Shown piece after piece: positions 1-6,074 of a stretch of 12,115 nt of DNA. A model generated the notes under the pieces. The model was not told the DNA's origin, made no database searches, and saw nothing but the letters and a program-made list of their open reading frames with translations. The first letter of the stretch is position 1, and each line of letters begins with the position of its first letter. Both the position numbers and the translations under genes were made by a program. Source of the stretch: Candidatus Cloacimonadota bacterium (GTDB lineage Bacteria; Cloacimonadota; Cloacimonadia; Cloacimonadales; Cloacimonadaceae); NCBI GenBank assembly GCA_028681035.1, contig JAQUJJ010000111.1:1-12115 (forward strand). Reading direction: 5' to 3'.

Positions 1-1
1 T

Positions 2-844
2 GGTATCTATACAATACTGACGATTTCGGTGAATCTACTAACCGGAATAGCTGGACAGATATCCCTTAGTCAAGGGGCGTTTTTAGGGGTTGGGGCTTAC
101 GTCTATGCAATTCTTTCCACCCAATACGGGTTTTCTTTTGGGGTGTGTTTACTTGCTGTAGTTCTTATCTCGGGTGTCCTTGGTCTGATTATTGCTTTTT
201 TATCTATCCGACAAAGTAAAAGTACTTTTCCATTGGTCACCTTTGGTTTTCAGATAATCATGATGCTTCTGATAAACAATCTGGATAGCCTAACCAACGG
301 CTCAAAAGGCATTTATGGGATACCTGGGATATTGCCTCGAAGCTGTGAATATCATCAGTTTAATTTCGCAATAATTGTATGGTTATCGGTTTTAATCCTA
401 TTGCTTTTTCAGGTTCGGGTGAAGCAAACGCAATTTGGAAGGATATTAATGACACTAAGAGAAAGCGAGGTTGAGGCGGTTGTTACTGGAAAGAACACCA
501 ATCATGCTAAGATAAGTGTGTTTGTTATATCTTCAATAATTGCGAGTTTTTCTGGGATATTGTATGCAGCCTACATAAGCTACATTGATCCAACTGCGTT
601 TTCTTTCAATGAATCAATACTTGTGATCACATGTATGATCATCGGTGGCACTGGTACTGTTTTGGGTCCACTAATCGGTACAGCACTAATAATATTATTG
701 CCTGAAACCCTAAGATTATTCAACATCCAAGAGGTTGGATTTGCGAATCTGAGACAGATCATATATGGGGTCTTGCTTGTTGTATTTATCAGACTCAAAC
801 CGCGTGGTTTACTTAATGGATTCTCGAATGAAGACACAAACTGA
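2..844 (+). CDS. livM: LivM-type branched-chain amino acid ABC transporter permease (5' end outside the window)
   Basis: Inner-membrane permease subunit of a HAAT-family ABC importer (branched-chain amino acids, or related amides or urea; the substrate cannot be read from the permease). The frame is open to the left edge, and the first codons already encode family sequence (GIYTILTISVNLLTGIAGQ), so the GTG at 29 is internal and the true start lies upstream; 280 residues are visible. Family marks are NLLTGxxGQISLSQGAFLGVGAY near the visible N-terminus, several hydrophobic helices, and the GGTGTVLGPLIGTALI segment near the C-terminus, followed by the usual RPRGLL-like ending (KPRGLLNG). The stop overlaps the start of the downstream LivG-type ATPase gene, indicating translational coupling. 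The partner LivH permease and binding protein would be expected upstream. Family assignment is secure; substrate is inference. Confidence 0.9.
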   Translation, partial: GIYTILTISVNLLTGIAGQISLSQGAFLGVGAYVYAILSTQYGFSFGVCLLAVVLISGVLGLIIAFLSIRQSKSTFPLVTFGFQIIMMLLINNLDSLTNGSKGIYGIPGILPRSCEYHQFNFAIIVWLSVLILLLFQVRVKQTQFGRILMTLRESEVEAVVTGKNTNHAKISVFVISSIIASFSGILYAAYISYIDPTAFSFNESILVITCMIIGGTGTVLGPLIGTALIILLPETLRLFNIQEVGFANLRQIIYGVLLVVFIRLKPRGLLNGFSNEDTN

Positions 845-1595
845 AGTTAATCCCCTCCTCGAAGTCTCTAAAGTATCAAAATCATTCGGAAGTGTTCCTG
901 TATTGAAAGACACCACGCTTAAATGTACGAAAAATGATGTGTTAGGTATCATAGGACCAAATGGATCTGGGAAAACCACACTTTTGAACATTATTAGCGG
1001 CTTTATAACAGCAGATTCTGGTGAGGTATTATTTGAAGGAAAGAGAATTGATTCTTCTCCTCCATATCGAAGGTTCAGGACAGGATTGTTCAGAACTTTT
1101 CAAGAAAATAGGTTAGCAGGTGAGTTAACACTCAAGGATCATCTACTTCTTTCCTTAAACACATTTCCTTCAGAATCGGTATTCTCATTGATTAGACATA
1201 CTAAACGACAAGATGCTGATAGGATTGAGGGCATTAGACACTTGTTAGAATATCTGGATTTGACTGGATACTTAAAAACGCCATTAAAGAATTTATCATA
1301 CGGGCAAGTGAAAATGTCGGCATTATTGTGTGGGATGGTCTCAAAGGCTGAAGTCTTTCTACTGGATGAACCATTTTCCGGACTCTCTGCCTCCTTAATT
1401 GAGAAAACGATTTCCTTTATCAAGAATCACATCCAAATCAACAAGGGTATCATTATTGTCGAGCACAATCTCCATGCCCTAAGTCTGGCAGCTAATAGAA
1501 TATTATACATGGAACGCGGAGAGCAAATCGTTGAAGTGCTTCCACGCGAGATAAAAGAGAACCAAATGATTTTTAAGTCACTTATTGGTAGGTGA
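816..1595 (+). CDS. livG: LivG-type ATP-binding protein of the branched-chain amino acid ABC transporter
   Basis: Cytoplasmic ATPase that powers the LivM-type permease encoded just upstream. Counting from the ATG at 816, the Walker A motif GPNGSGKT is at about residues 47-54, the Q-loop lies in RTFQEN, the signature LSYGQ (the LivG variant of LSGGQ) is at 160-164, Walker B VFLLDEP is at 180-186, and the switch histidine lies in IVEHN near 217. All catalytic motifs are intact and the length (259 residues) is normal for LivG. The ATG at 816 overlaps the livM stop by 29 bases; a second ATG at 828 is equally possible because the ribosome-binding signals before both are weak. The open frame reaches back to 765, but that extension lies inside livM and does not look like LivG sequence. 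It ends in an overlap with livF. Confidence 0.9.
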   Translation: MDSRMKTQTEVNPLLEVSKVSKSFGSVPVLKDTTLKCTKNDVLGIIGPNGSGKTTLLNIISGFITADSGEVLFEGKRIDSSPPYRRFRTGLFRTFQENRLAGELTLKDHLLLSLNTFPSESVFSLIRHTKRQDADRIEGIRHLLEYLDLTGYLKTPLKNLSYGQVKMSALLCGMVSKAEVFLLDEPFSGLSASLIEKTISFIKNHIQINKGIIIVEHNLHALSLAANRILYMERGEQIVEVLPREIKENQMIFKSLIGR

Positions 1596-2305
1596 TGAGT
1601 ATCCTCAACTTGAAACAAGTTACCGCTGGTTACGGAACCAAAGAAGTAATTAAAGATATCAGTTTCAGTGCTGATGAGGGAGATTGCATTGCCATCATAG
1701 GCCCTAATGGTTCGGGTAAATCAACGGTGCTTAAATCAATCTTTGGACTCATTAAACTGAAGCATGGAGAGATAAACTATTGCGGTCAGGGAATTGGCAG
1801 TCCAAGACAAAATCTAATCCATGGGCTACATTACTTCCCCCAATCTAATACTATATTTCTCGATCTGACGGTTAAAGAAAACCTCTTGATCTCTGCCCAT
1901 CCCGCCAATAAGCTAAAGAATAAGGTTAGCGATATCCTGGATCTACTTCCAATTTTGAAACCTCTATTAAACAGGCATGGTTATGAATTGTCGGGTGGGG
2001 AAAAGCAGATAACAGCACTAGCAAGGATACTGATAAATGATCCAAAACTAGTAATGCTCGATGAACCATCTATTGGGCTCTCTCCAGAGTATAGAGTCGT
2101 TGTAATGGATCAGTTAAGAGTTTTGAACAAAGACCTAAAGCTTACTATGATGATTGTAGAACAGAAAGTAGAAGAGGCTATTAGAATATCAAACAGAGTT
2201 ATTGGGATCAAACTGGGCAGGATCGAATTCGATATTGATTCACAAGAGGAGAATCTAGCAGATGACAATATTCATTCACTTCTCAAGCAGTTGTTTTTAT
2301 CGTAG
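1595..2305 (+). CDS. livF: LivF-type ATP-binding protein of the branched-chain amino acid ABC transporter
   Basis: Second ATPase of the importer; LivG and LivF pair as a heterodimer under the two permeases. Walker A GPNGSGKS is at about residues 36-43, the Q-loop is in YFPQSN, the signature LSGGE is at 132-136 and Walker B LVMLDEP at 152-158. The switch position reads VEQ rather than VEH, a normal hallmark of LivF. The ATG at 1595 overlaps the livG TGA by one base (TGATG) with GGTAGG just upstream; a GTG at 1592 would add a single residue. It is the last gene of the importer operon; 109 bases separate it from the next + strand gene. No strong terminator is seen there, only a 5-bp hairpin at 2312-2327 and a 10-base palindrome at 2340-2349. 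Confidence 0.9.
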   Translation: MSILNLKQVTAGYGTKEVIKDISFSADEGDCIAIIGPNGSGKSTVLKSIFGLIKLKHGEINYCGQGIGSPRQNLIHGLHYFPQSNTIFLDLTVKENLLISAHPANKLKNKVSDILDLLPILKPLLNRHGYELSGGEKQITALARILINDPKLVMLDEPSIGLSPEYRVVVMDQLRVLNKDLKLTMMIVEQKVEEAIRISNRVIGIKLGRIEFDIDSQEENLADDNIHSLLKQLFLS

Positions 2306-2366
2306 AATTCAGATAGGCTTGTCTATCCATAGGAAGTTTGAAAATTTTCCAGATTCTAAACCTTTC

Positions 2367-2396
2367 TTGAGATATGGATGTTCAAGTATTTAGAAT
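2367..2396 (+). promoter_or_regulatory. Candidate sigma-70-type promoter for the two-gene cyclase-like operon
   Basis: TTGAGA at 2367-2372 and TAGAAT at 2391-2396 are separated by 18 bases, close to the bacterial housekeeping consensus. Transcription would start near 2403, giving a very short leader that still includes the GAGG ribosome-binding site at 2406-2409. It sits in the only gap between livF and the next gene and suggests that the pair is transcribed separately from the importer genes. Prediction from sequence only. Confidence 0.4.
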
Positions 2397-2414
2397 AATA
2401 ATAACGAGGTATAG

Positions 2415-3308
2415 ATGGACTACGCGATAGCTAGATTACACAATTTGTTGATTAGAGTGTATAAATCAGCAAGTAAGGAAGTGCCAGAACTTGATATCAA
2501 CAAAACAATCTCGAAAGATGTTCTGAAGAGATTATTCTTTAGAGAATCGGATTTTAGATTAATCAATAGCCCTAACCCATATTTTAAGAGTACTGGTGAG
2601 AGTTTCTCATTAACAAAAAATGCCAAGGATAGGATATCTCAATACATCAAAAACCACAATGAGCACAAGAATGAGGATTGTCAGAGAGATGAGTTTATCA
2701 GGCTCTTTGAAGATGCCGCAGCCCTTGTTCAAGAATTGTCATCGCGAGGTTATGAAGAGTTTAATAAGAAAATTGACTTAGTTTCCCCATTAGCGCCCCC
2801 ATTACATTGGAAGTATCAACCAGAGTATGAGGAATATTTGTTAATAAACTCTGAACAAATTCCCGAGAATGACTTACATAAGTTTTACGATCATTATCAT
2901 ATGCTTGAAGACTTGTACTGGTTCATAACGGATAATCCAAAGAAGAAAAGAATAGACTCATATCTTGGAGATGTTAACCTCGGGCATGAGTTTGAATTTC
3001 CAGTATATTCAAGAAGATGGGGGCATTTTGATCGATATATGGTCTCAAGATCGCTGGACGGCTGGAATGTAGATTTCTTAATGACAGGTGGCATGGGAGA
3101 TAAGGAAGGCAGTGCGATTATACATTGTTTGAGGCACGATTCAATAAACTACCCGACTCACATTGGATCCTTTTTTGAAGAGATATGGGAATTCGCCGAC
3201 AGTAAAGAAGTTGCTGTTGATAAGATTGCTGGCCTTATGTGCCAACTTGCTGAGTGGATATCAAATACTGAAAAGGGTACTCCTGAACTCGATTTTGAGG
3301 ATGAATAA
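2415..3308 (+). CDS. Hypothetical protein coupled to a cyclase-like gene (possible effector or partner)
   Basis: I do not recognise this 297-residue protein as a named family. It is soluble-looking: no signal peptide and no convincing membrane segment. Residues 1-125 look mainly helical and charged. A middle part (about 128-185) is rich in aromatic residues. The C-terminal part (about 188-290) resembles, from memory, a module common in uncharacterised integron-cassette and genomic-island proteins: FPVYSRRWGH, WNVDFLMTGGMGDKEG, then DSINYPTHIG, a helix, and LAEWISNTEKGTP. The ATG at 2415 has GAGG five bases upstream. The stop overlaps the ATG of the next gene (TAATG), so the two proteins are probably made in fixed ratio and work together. 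By analogy with Pycsar operons it could be an effector or regulator of the cyclase-like protein, but no TIR, nuclease or membrane domain is visible, so that role is speculation. Confidence 0.8.
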   Translation: MDYAIARLHNLLIRVYKSASKEVPELDINKTISKDVLKRLFFRESDFRLINSPNPYFKSTGESFSLTKNAKDRISQYIKNHNEHKNEDCQRDEFIRLFEDAAALVQELSSRGYEEFNKKIDLVSPLAPPLHWKYQPEYEEYLLINSEQIPENDLHKFYDHYHMLEDLYWFITDNPKKKRIDSYLGDVNLGHEFEFPVYSRRWGHFDRYMVSRSLDGWNVDFLMTGGMGDKEGSAIIHCLRHDSINYPTHIGSFFEEIWEFADSKEVAVDKIAGLMCQLAEWISNTEKGTPELDFEDE

Positions 3309-4114
3309 TGGATAACTCTATCAAAGGTCTAGTAACTTTGGCTGACATTATCGGCTGGAAAGGGATTTGGCGTAGACAAGACAGCTCAGCATTAGACAAA
3401 CTTTTAAGTATTAGAGATGATATCATATCTTTTAGCAAAAGGCTGGAGGCATCAAATCTTTACAAAATGCTTGAAGAGCAATTCCATATATTTCCTGATC
3501 TTGAAGATAAGATGAGAAATTTAAACTCAGACCCTGTCGAGGATGCTTTAAAGAGACTTAAGTCAAAGAATCATGAAGAAAACAACTCATTGAGGAATGA
3601 TTTAAATAAATTTCTGAATTGTAATAAAGCTTCAATCCAAATTGACTTGATATCAGATACCTTTATAATCTGTACAGATTCTCAAAACAAAAGAATTGAA
3701 TTAGCCGCACATGCCTCTGTTTCAAAGAAATTGATTGAGCTTTGTTTAGGTAGAGGTTTTTTAATAAGAGGAGCTACGAGCTATGGTGAATATCTAAAGA
3801 AAGAATCTGTCTTTATTGGCCCTGCAATTGACGATGCAGCTTCATGGCACGAACTAGGGCAGGAAGTAGCCATATTTCTCACACCATCAGCCTTTCTAAA
3901 CTTTGAAGATGAGCTAGTCGGTTCAGATGTTTTTATTAAAAGAGATATTAAGCTTAAAAGTAAAACAATTTGCACTCATTGTGTTAAGTGGGAAGATGAA
4001 AACAATTACTTTCTGCAAATCGCGCAAAATGAAAGCCCAATGCATCCAGAAGTTGCCGGTAAGTATCTTAACACATTGGAATACTTAAGGACCCAAGCAA
4101 GAATTACCCATTAA
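3308..4114 (+). CDS. Class III nucleotide cyclase-like protein (possible Pycsar-type signalling enzyme)
   Basis: A 268-residue soluble protein with the motif order of the class III cyclase catalytic domain. Residues 8-18 (LVTLADIIGWK) match the first strand carrying the first metal-binding Asp (D13). Residues 110-122 contain ISDTFII, matching the beta-hairpin with the second metal Asp (D117). Residues 152-180 (IRGATSYGEY, then FIGPAIDDAASW) match the glycine-rich strand and the dimer-interface helix. Departures from classical cyclases: about 100 residues separate the two Asp (usually about 45) because of a charged helical insert near 50-105, and the positions expected to hold the transition-state Asn and Arg read D175 and S179. 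The C-terminal segment ends in GKYLNTLEYL, which I recall from uncharacterised cyclase-fold proteins. The start overlaps the upstream stop (TAATG) with GAGG seven bases before it. Pycsar cyclases are stand-alone members of this superfamily encoded beside an effector. It could instead be a catalytically dead sensor. Confidence 0.7.
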   Translation: MDNSIKGLVTLADIIGWKGIWRRQDSSALDKLLSIRDDIISFSKRLEASNLYKMLEEQFHIFPDLEDKMRNLNSDPVEDALKRLKSKNHEENNSLRNDLNKFLNCNKASIQIDLISDTFIICTDSQNKRIELAAHASVSKKLIELCLGRGFLIRGATSYGEYLKKESVFIGPAIDDAASWHELGQEVAIFLTPSAFLNFEDELVGSDVFIKRDIKLKSKTICTHCVKWEDENNYFLQIAQNESPMHPEVAGKYLNTLEYLRTQARITH

Positions 4115-4190
4115 CGCTATTGAGAATAATTGTTTATATCTTCAATCAGTGTTTTACTAAACATCGGTTTCCCTTTCTGACTTGACTTGT

Positions 4191-4350
4191 TTTGCAGGTA
4201 TCCTGTCACAATTTGCAATTTTCGGTGATCTAATTTGCAGATATCTTGTCACAAACACTCTAAGAAGGCCTTGTTAAGGATGTCCTACGATGTACTACGA
4301 TGCGACAGTTTGCAGTTTTGCCTGCACAATTTGCAGTTTTCGTTGTCACA
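4191..4350. repeat. Iteron-like array of five TTTGCA boxes
   Basis: TTTGCA occurs at 4191, 4212, 4234, 4309 and 4330, i.e. at steps of 21, 22, 75 and 21 bases, close to multiples of the 10.5-base helical turn. Two longer units, 4191-4211 and 4234-4254, agree at 19 of 21 positions (TTTGCAG, a variable TATC, TGTCACAA). A third at 4330-4350 keeps TTTGCAG and TTGTCACA with one extra base. The sub-phrase CACAATTTGCA followed by TTTTCG occurs at 4208 and 4326. Regular phasing suggests protein binding on one DNA face (operator or iteron); the binding protein is unknown. Confidence 0.65.
4284..4302. repeat. Short tandem repeat CTACGATG x2
   Basis: CTACGATG occurs twice, ten bases apart, between the third and fourth TTTGCA boxes. 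It is short and could be chance, but it sits inside the phased array. Confidence 0.35.
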
Positions 4351-4414
4351 TTACATATATATTATTATTTTTCAATGCATTATCTTATCTTCCTTGCTTT
4401 ACAATGTGTATCTA

Positions 4415-4475
4415 TCCTATATCATCCATATATCTTCCCTATATCAACCGTATATTGCATATGGATGATATAGGG
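4415..4475. repeat. AT-rich inverted repeat with a competing direct repeat
   Basis: CCTATATCATCCATAT (4416-4431) is the exact reverse complement of 4459-4474, giving a 16-bp stem with a 27-base loop. The left arm is also repeated directly: 4416-4433 and 4438-4455 match at 16 of 18 positions, so the right arm could pair with either copy. There is no T-run after the stem. It may be a DNA extrusion site, a dimeric protein site or an RNA hairpin at the end of the + strand transcript. Confidence 0.6.
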
Positions 4476-4528
4476 AGATTATACGTCTCTATGATGTCCT
4501 TAAGCAGGTGCTAAATTAGGATAATTAG

Positions 4529-4572
4529 GCACTCGCCTCTAGTGCTAACAGAGAAGGTGGCTGTGATTACAG
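4529..4572. repeat. 44-base direct repeat, copy 1
   Basis: It matches copy 2 (4789-4832) at 38 of 44 positions, in the same orientation, 260 bases apart. It begins GCACT, CGCCTCT, AGTGC (a 5-bp stem with a 7-base loop) and ends CTGTGATTACAG. CGCCT at 4534-4538 can also pair with AGGTG at 4555-4559 using one G-T pair, where copy 2 has a full G-C pair. A dispersed intergenic element is likely. Confidence 0.75.
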
Positions 4573-4594
4573 TGTCTGTGGTAGTAAATCGGCT

Positions 4595-4668
4595 TTTGAC
4601 TTATAAAGCGGCGACTATATTTTCGTTAAAACACTGCTCATTACAGCATCGCCGCTTTATGAGTTAAA
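4595..4668. repeat. Long hairpin element A (20-bp arms)
   Basis: Arms 4595-4614 and 4649-4668 are complementary at 18 of 20 positions around a 34-base loop. The two mismatches (4598 with 4665, 4602 with 4661) are G-T and T-G, so the stem is completely paired in an RNA read from the + strand but not in one read from the - strand. The outer 9 nt (TTTGACTTA and TGAGTTAAA) recur in hairpin B. Confidence 0.8.
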
Positions 4669-4699
4669 AGAAAACAACTGATCCGGCGTACTGTATTAT

Positions 4700-4777
4700 G
4701 TTTAACTCACAATTTCGCTGTGCGATAGTTATCTTGGCTTATTAGGAACCTCGTCGCAGCGAAATTGTAAGTCAAAC
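4700..4777. repeat. Long hairpin element B (21-bp arms), inverted relative of A
   Basis: Arms 4700-4720 and 4757-4777 are complementary at 19 of 21 positions around a 36-base loop. Read on the - strand it begins TTTGACTTA and ends TGAGTTAAA exactly as hairpin A does on the + strand, but the inner stem (CAATTTCGCTG) is different. Its two mismatches become G-U pairs only in - strand RNA, the transcript arriving from folA. Confidence 0.8.
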
Positions 4778-4788
4778 TGCTGTTGCCT

Positions 4789-4832
4789 GCACTCGCCTCT
4801 AGTGCTAATAGCCGAGGCGGCTGTGGTTACAG
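4789..4832. repeat. 44-base direct repeat, copy 2
   Basis: It is the partner of 4529-4572. Here CGCCTC (4794-4799) pairs perfectly with GAGGCG (4814-4819), and AGCC with GGCT forms an alternative small hairpin at 4810-4822. It ends 13 bases before the folA stop, so it is the first structured element in the 3' end of the - strand operon transcript. There is no T-run, so it is not a classical intrinsic terminator. Confidence 0.75.
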
Positions 4833-4845
4833 GGATAGATTTTGC

Positions 4846-5328
4846 TTATAGAGTTATGCGGCGGTAAATATTGAATACTATCTTACAACCAGATGCGCTG
4901 AGGATGCTTTTGTTAGAGGTTAATGCCCATTCTTCTATGTCATAGGGCGAAAAGTAAGTGTCGCCCGCAAAAGCTGCATCTATGGAGGATAGGTATAGTT
5001 TATCTGATAATGGTAAAAACTGTTTGAATACTTCAGCTCCGCCAATGATGAACACTTCATTATGTTTTGCGACAGCAAGTATTTCTTCCACACTATGGAC
5101 AAGTTCGGCACCTTCTGCACAGAAATCCTTGTTATTTGTAAGCACAATATTTCTACGCCCAGGTAAGGACTTTCCGAGTGAAAGCCAGGTTTTTCTGCCC
5201 ATCACCACAACTTTGCCTAGGGTTTGTTCTTTAAACCATGCCAAATCCTCAGGGAAATGCCAAGGGAGAGTCCCTTTGTTGCCAATCAGGGAGTTTTTGT
5301 CTAAGGCAGCAATGATGGAAAGGCTCAA
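4846..5328 (-). CDS. folA: Dihydrofolate reductase
   Basis: Reduces dihydrofolate to tetrahydrofolate with NADPH in the cytoplasm, supplying one-carbon metabolism. The 160 residues align along their length with chromosomal FolA: SIIAALDKNSLIGNKGTLPW at the start, catalytic acid D28 in the WHFPEDLAWF segment, MGRKTW (43-48) and LPGRRN (55-60) for cofactor and folate carboxylate contacts, FIIGGAEVF (93-101), and Thr124 in GDTYF. The start is a TTG at 5328 that overlaps the mlaF stop (TTGA). No ATG or GTG lies near enough to give a complete enzyme, and GGTAAG stands upstream as a weak ribosome-binding site. Its place as last gene of an MCE lipid-transport operon is functionally unexpected; it is probably a passenger whose level is set by translational coupling. 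Sequence and context argue against a mobile dfr resistance cassette. Confidence 0.95.
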   Translation of the reverse strand: MSLSIIAALDKNSLIGNKGTLPWHFPEDLAWFKEQTLGKVVVMGRKTWLSLGKSLPGRRNIVLTNNKDFCAEGAELVHSVEEILAVAKHNEVFIIGGAEVFKQFLPLSDKLYLSSIDAAFAGDTYFSPYDIEEWALTSNKSILSASGCKIVFNIYRRITL

Positions 5329-6074
5329 AACTTACCGACGCTGAAAAAGGTATCTATCTGCGGAATACCAGCTTTTTGGGCATCGGCTAAAGTCCCGTAA
5401 AAAAGCATCTTGCCACCATCCAGAAAGATGATTTTATCGGCAATACGGTGAATGGAAGCAAGCTCATGGGTTACTATCACAATGGTCATATTAAGCTGTT
5501 TTTTTAGGTCAAGAATCAATTCATCAAGTGCAGCAGATGTTATGGGGTCTAGCCCTGCTGATGGTTCATCACAGAACAGTATTTTGGGGTCCATAGCCAT
5601 CGCACGGGCAAGTGCAGCACGCTTTTTCATACCACCTGAAAGCTCTGAAGGAAAAAGGTGCAAAGCGTGGGTAAGCCCCACAAGATTTACCTTAACTCTG
5701 ATGATTTTATCTATGATATCAGGCGGTAGCTTGGTGTGTAACTCCAAAGGAATGCTTACGTTATCGTATATTGAGATTGAGTTTAGCAAGGCACCATTCT
5801 GGAAAAGCATGCCAATCTTCTTTAAGACAGTAGAAAACTCATGCTCATCCATCTGCAGAACCTCTTCTTCCCAAAACTTCACACTGCCACTAAAGGGTTC
5901 GAATAGCCGCAGGATGTTCTTTAACAATGTTGTTTTACCACAACCACTGCCACCCAGAATAACCGTAACCTCTCCGGGAAGAATATCTACCGTTATACCT
6001 TCCAGCACCACTTTCTCGCCATATTTGGCTACGAGATTATTTACAGAGATAATAGGTTTTATATCTTTCATCAT
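5325..6074 (-). CDS. mlaF: MlaF-type ATPase of an MCE lipid-transport system
   Basis: Cytoplasmic ATP-binding subunit that drives the MlaE permease in phospholipid transport between inner and outer membranes. Of 249 residues, Walker A GGSGCGKT is at 41-48, the Q-loop at LFQNGAL (Q92), the signature LSGGM at 145-149 followed by KKRAALARA, Walker B ILFCDEP at 165-171 followed by SAGLDP, and the switch histidine at H203. GGSGCGKT, FQxGALL, LSGGMKKRAALARA and DEPSAGLDP together are characteristic of the MlaF/Ttg2A/Mkl branch. The first ATG (6074) overlaps the mlaE TGA by four bases (ATGA); a second ATG follows immediately and would change the protein by one residue. All catalytic residues are present. 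Confidence 0.95.
   Translation of the reverse strand: MMKDIKPIISVNNLVAKYGEKVVLEGITVDILPGEVTVILGGSGCGKTTLLKNILRLFEPFSGSVKFWEEEVLQMDEHEFSTVLKKIGMLFQNGALLNSISIYDNVSIPLELHTKLPPDIIDKIIRVKVNLVGLTHALHLFPSELSGGMKKRAALARAMAMDPKILFCDEPSAGLDPITSAALDELILDLKKQLNMTIVIVTHELASIHRIADKIIFLDGGKMLFYGTLADAQKAGIPQIDTFFSVGKF

Larger units (their letters stand above)
4115..4845. other. 731-base convergent intergenic region without genes, dense in repeats
   Basis: It lies between the stop of the cyclase-like gene (+) and the stop of folA (-). The short open frames here are low-complexity, lack ribosome-binding sites and overlap repeats, so I call no gene and see no tRNA. In order it holds phased TTTGCA boxes (4191-4350), an AT-rich segment (4351-4400), an 18-base direct repeat and a 16-bp inverted repeat (4415-4475), and a composite of two direct repeats enclosing two long hairpins (4529-4832). 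No hairpin is followed by a clear T-run on either strand. Confidence 0.75.

Noticed and set aside
3981..3992. Zinc-binding CxxC near the end of the cyclase-like protein
   Set aside because: Only one Cys-x-x-Cys (residues 222-225) is seen with no second pair of ligands, so a metal site is not supported.
3308..4114. Ordinary adenylate cyclase
   Set aside because: Insert length and the missing Asn/Arg pair do not fit; only a cyclase-like fold can be claimed.
4191..4350. CRISPR array
   Set aside because: Boxes are short, spacing is 21-22 bases with one 75-base gap, repeats are imperfect and there are no spacer-length unique segments or cas genes.
4235..4514. Two short overlapping + strand reading frames in the spacer
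   Set aside because: They consist of translated repeats and AT-rich sequence rich in Ile, Tyr and Cys, without ribosome-binding sites or family resemblance.
4700..4777. Integron attC site (GTTTAAC at one end, GTCAAAC at the other of hairpin B)
   Set aside because: The second end breaks the essential GTT of the GTTRRRY core, the stem has no unpaired central spacer or extrahelical bases, hairpin A fits worse, and no integron integrase is in the window.
4595..4832. Classical intrinsic terminators
   Set aside because: The stems are long enough but none is followed by a run of T on either strand; loops of 34-36 bases are also unusually large.
4846..5328. Trimethoprim-resistance dfr cassette
   Set aside because: The protein resembles chromosomal FolA, is translationally coupled to mlaF inside an operon and has no attC site.
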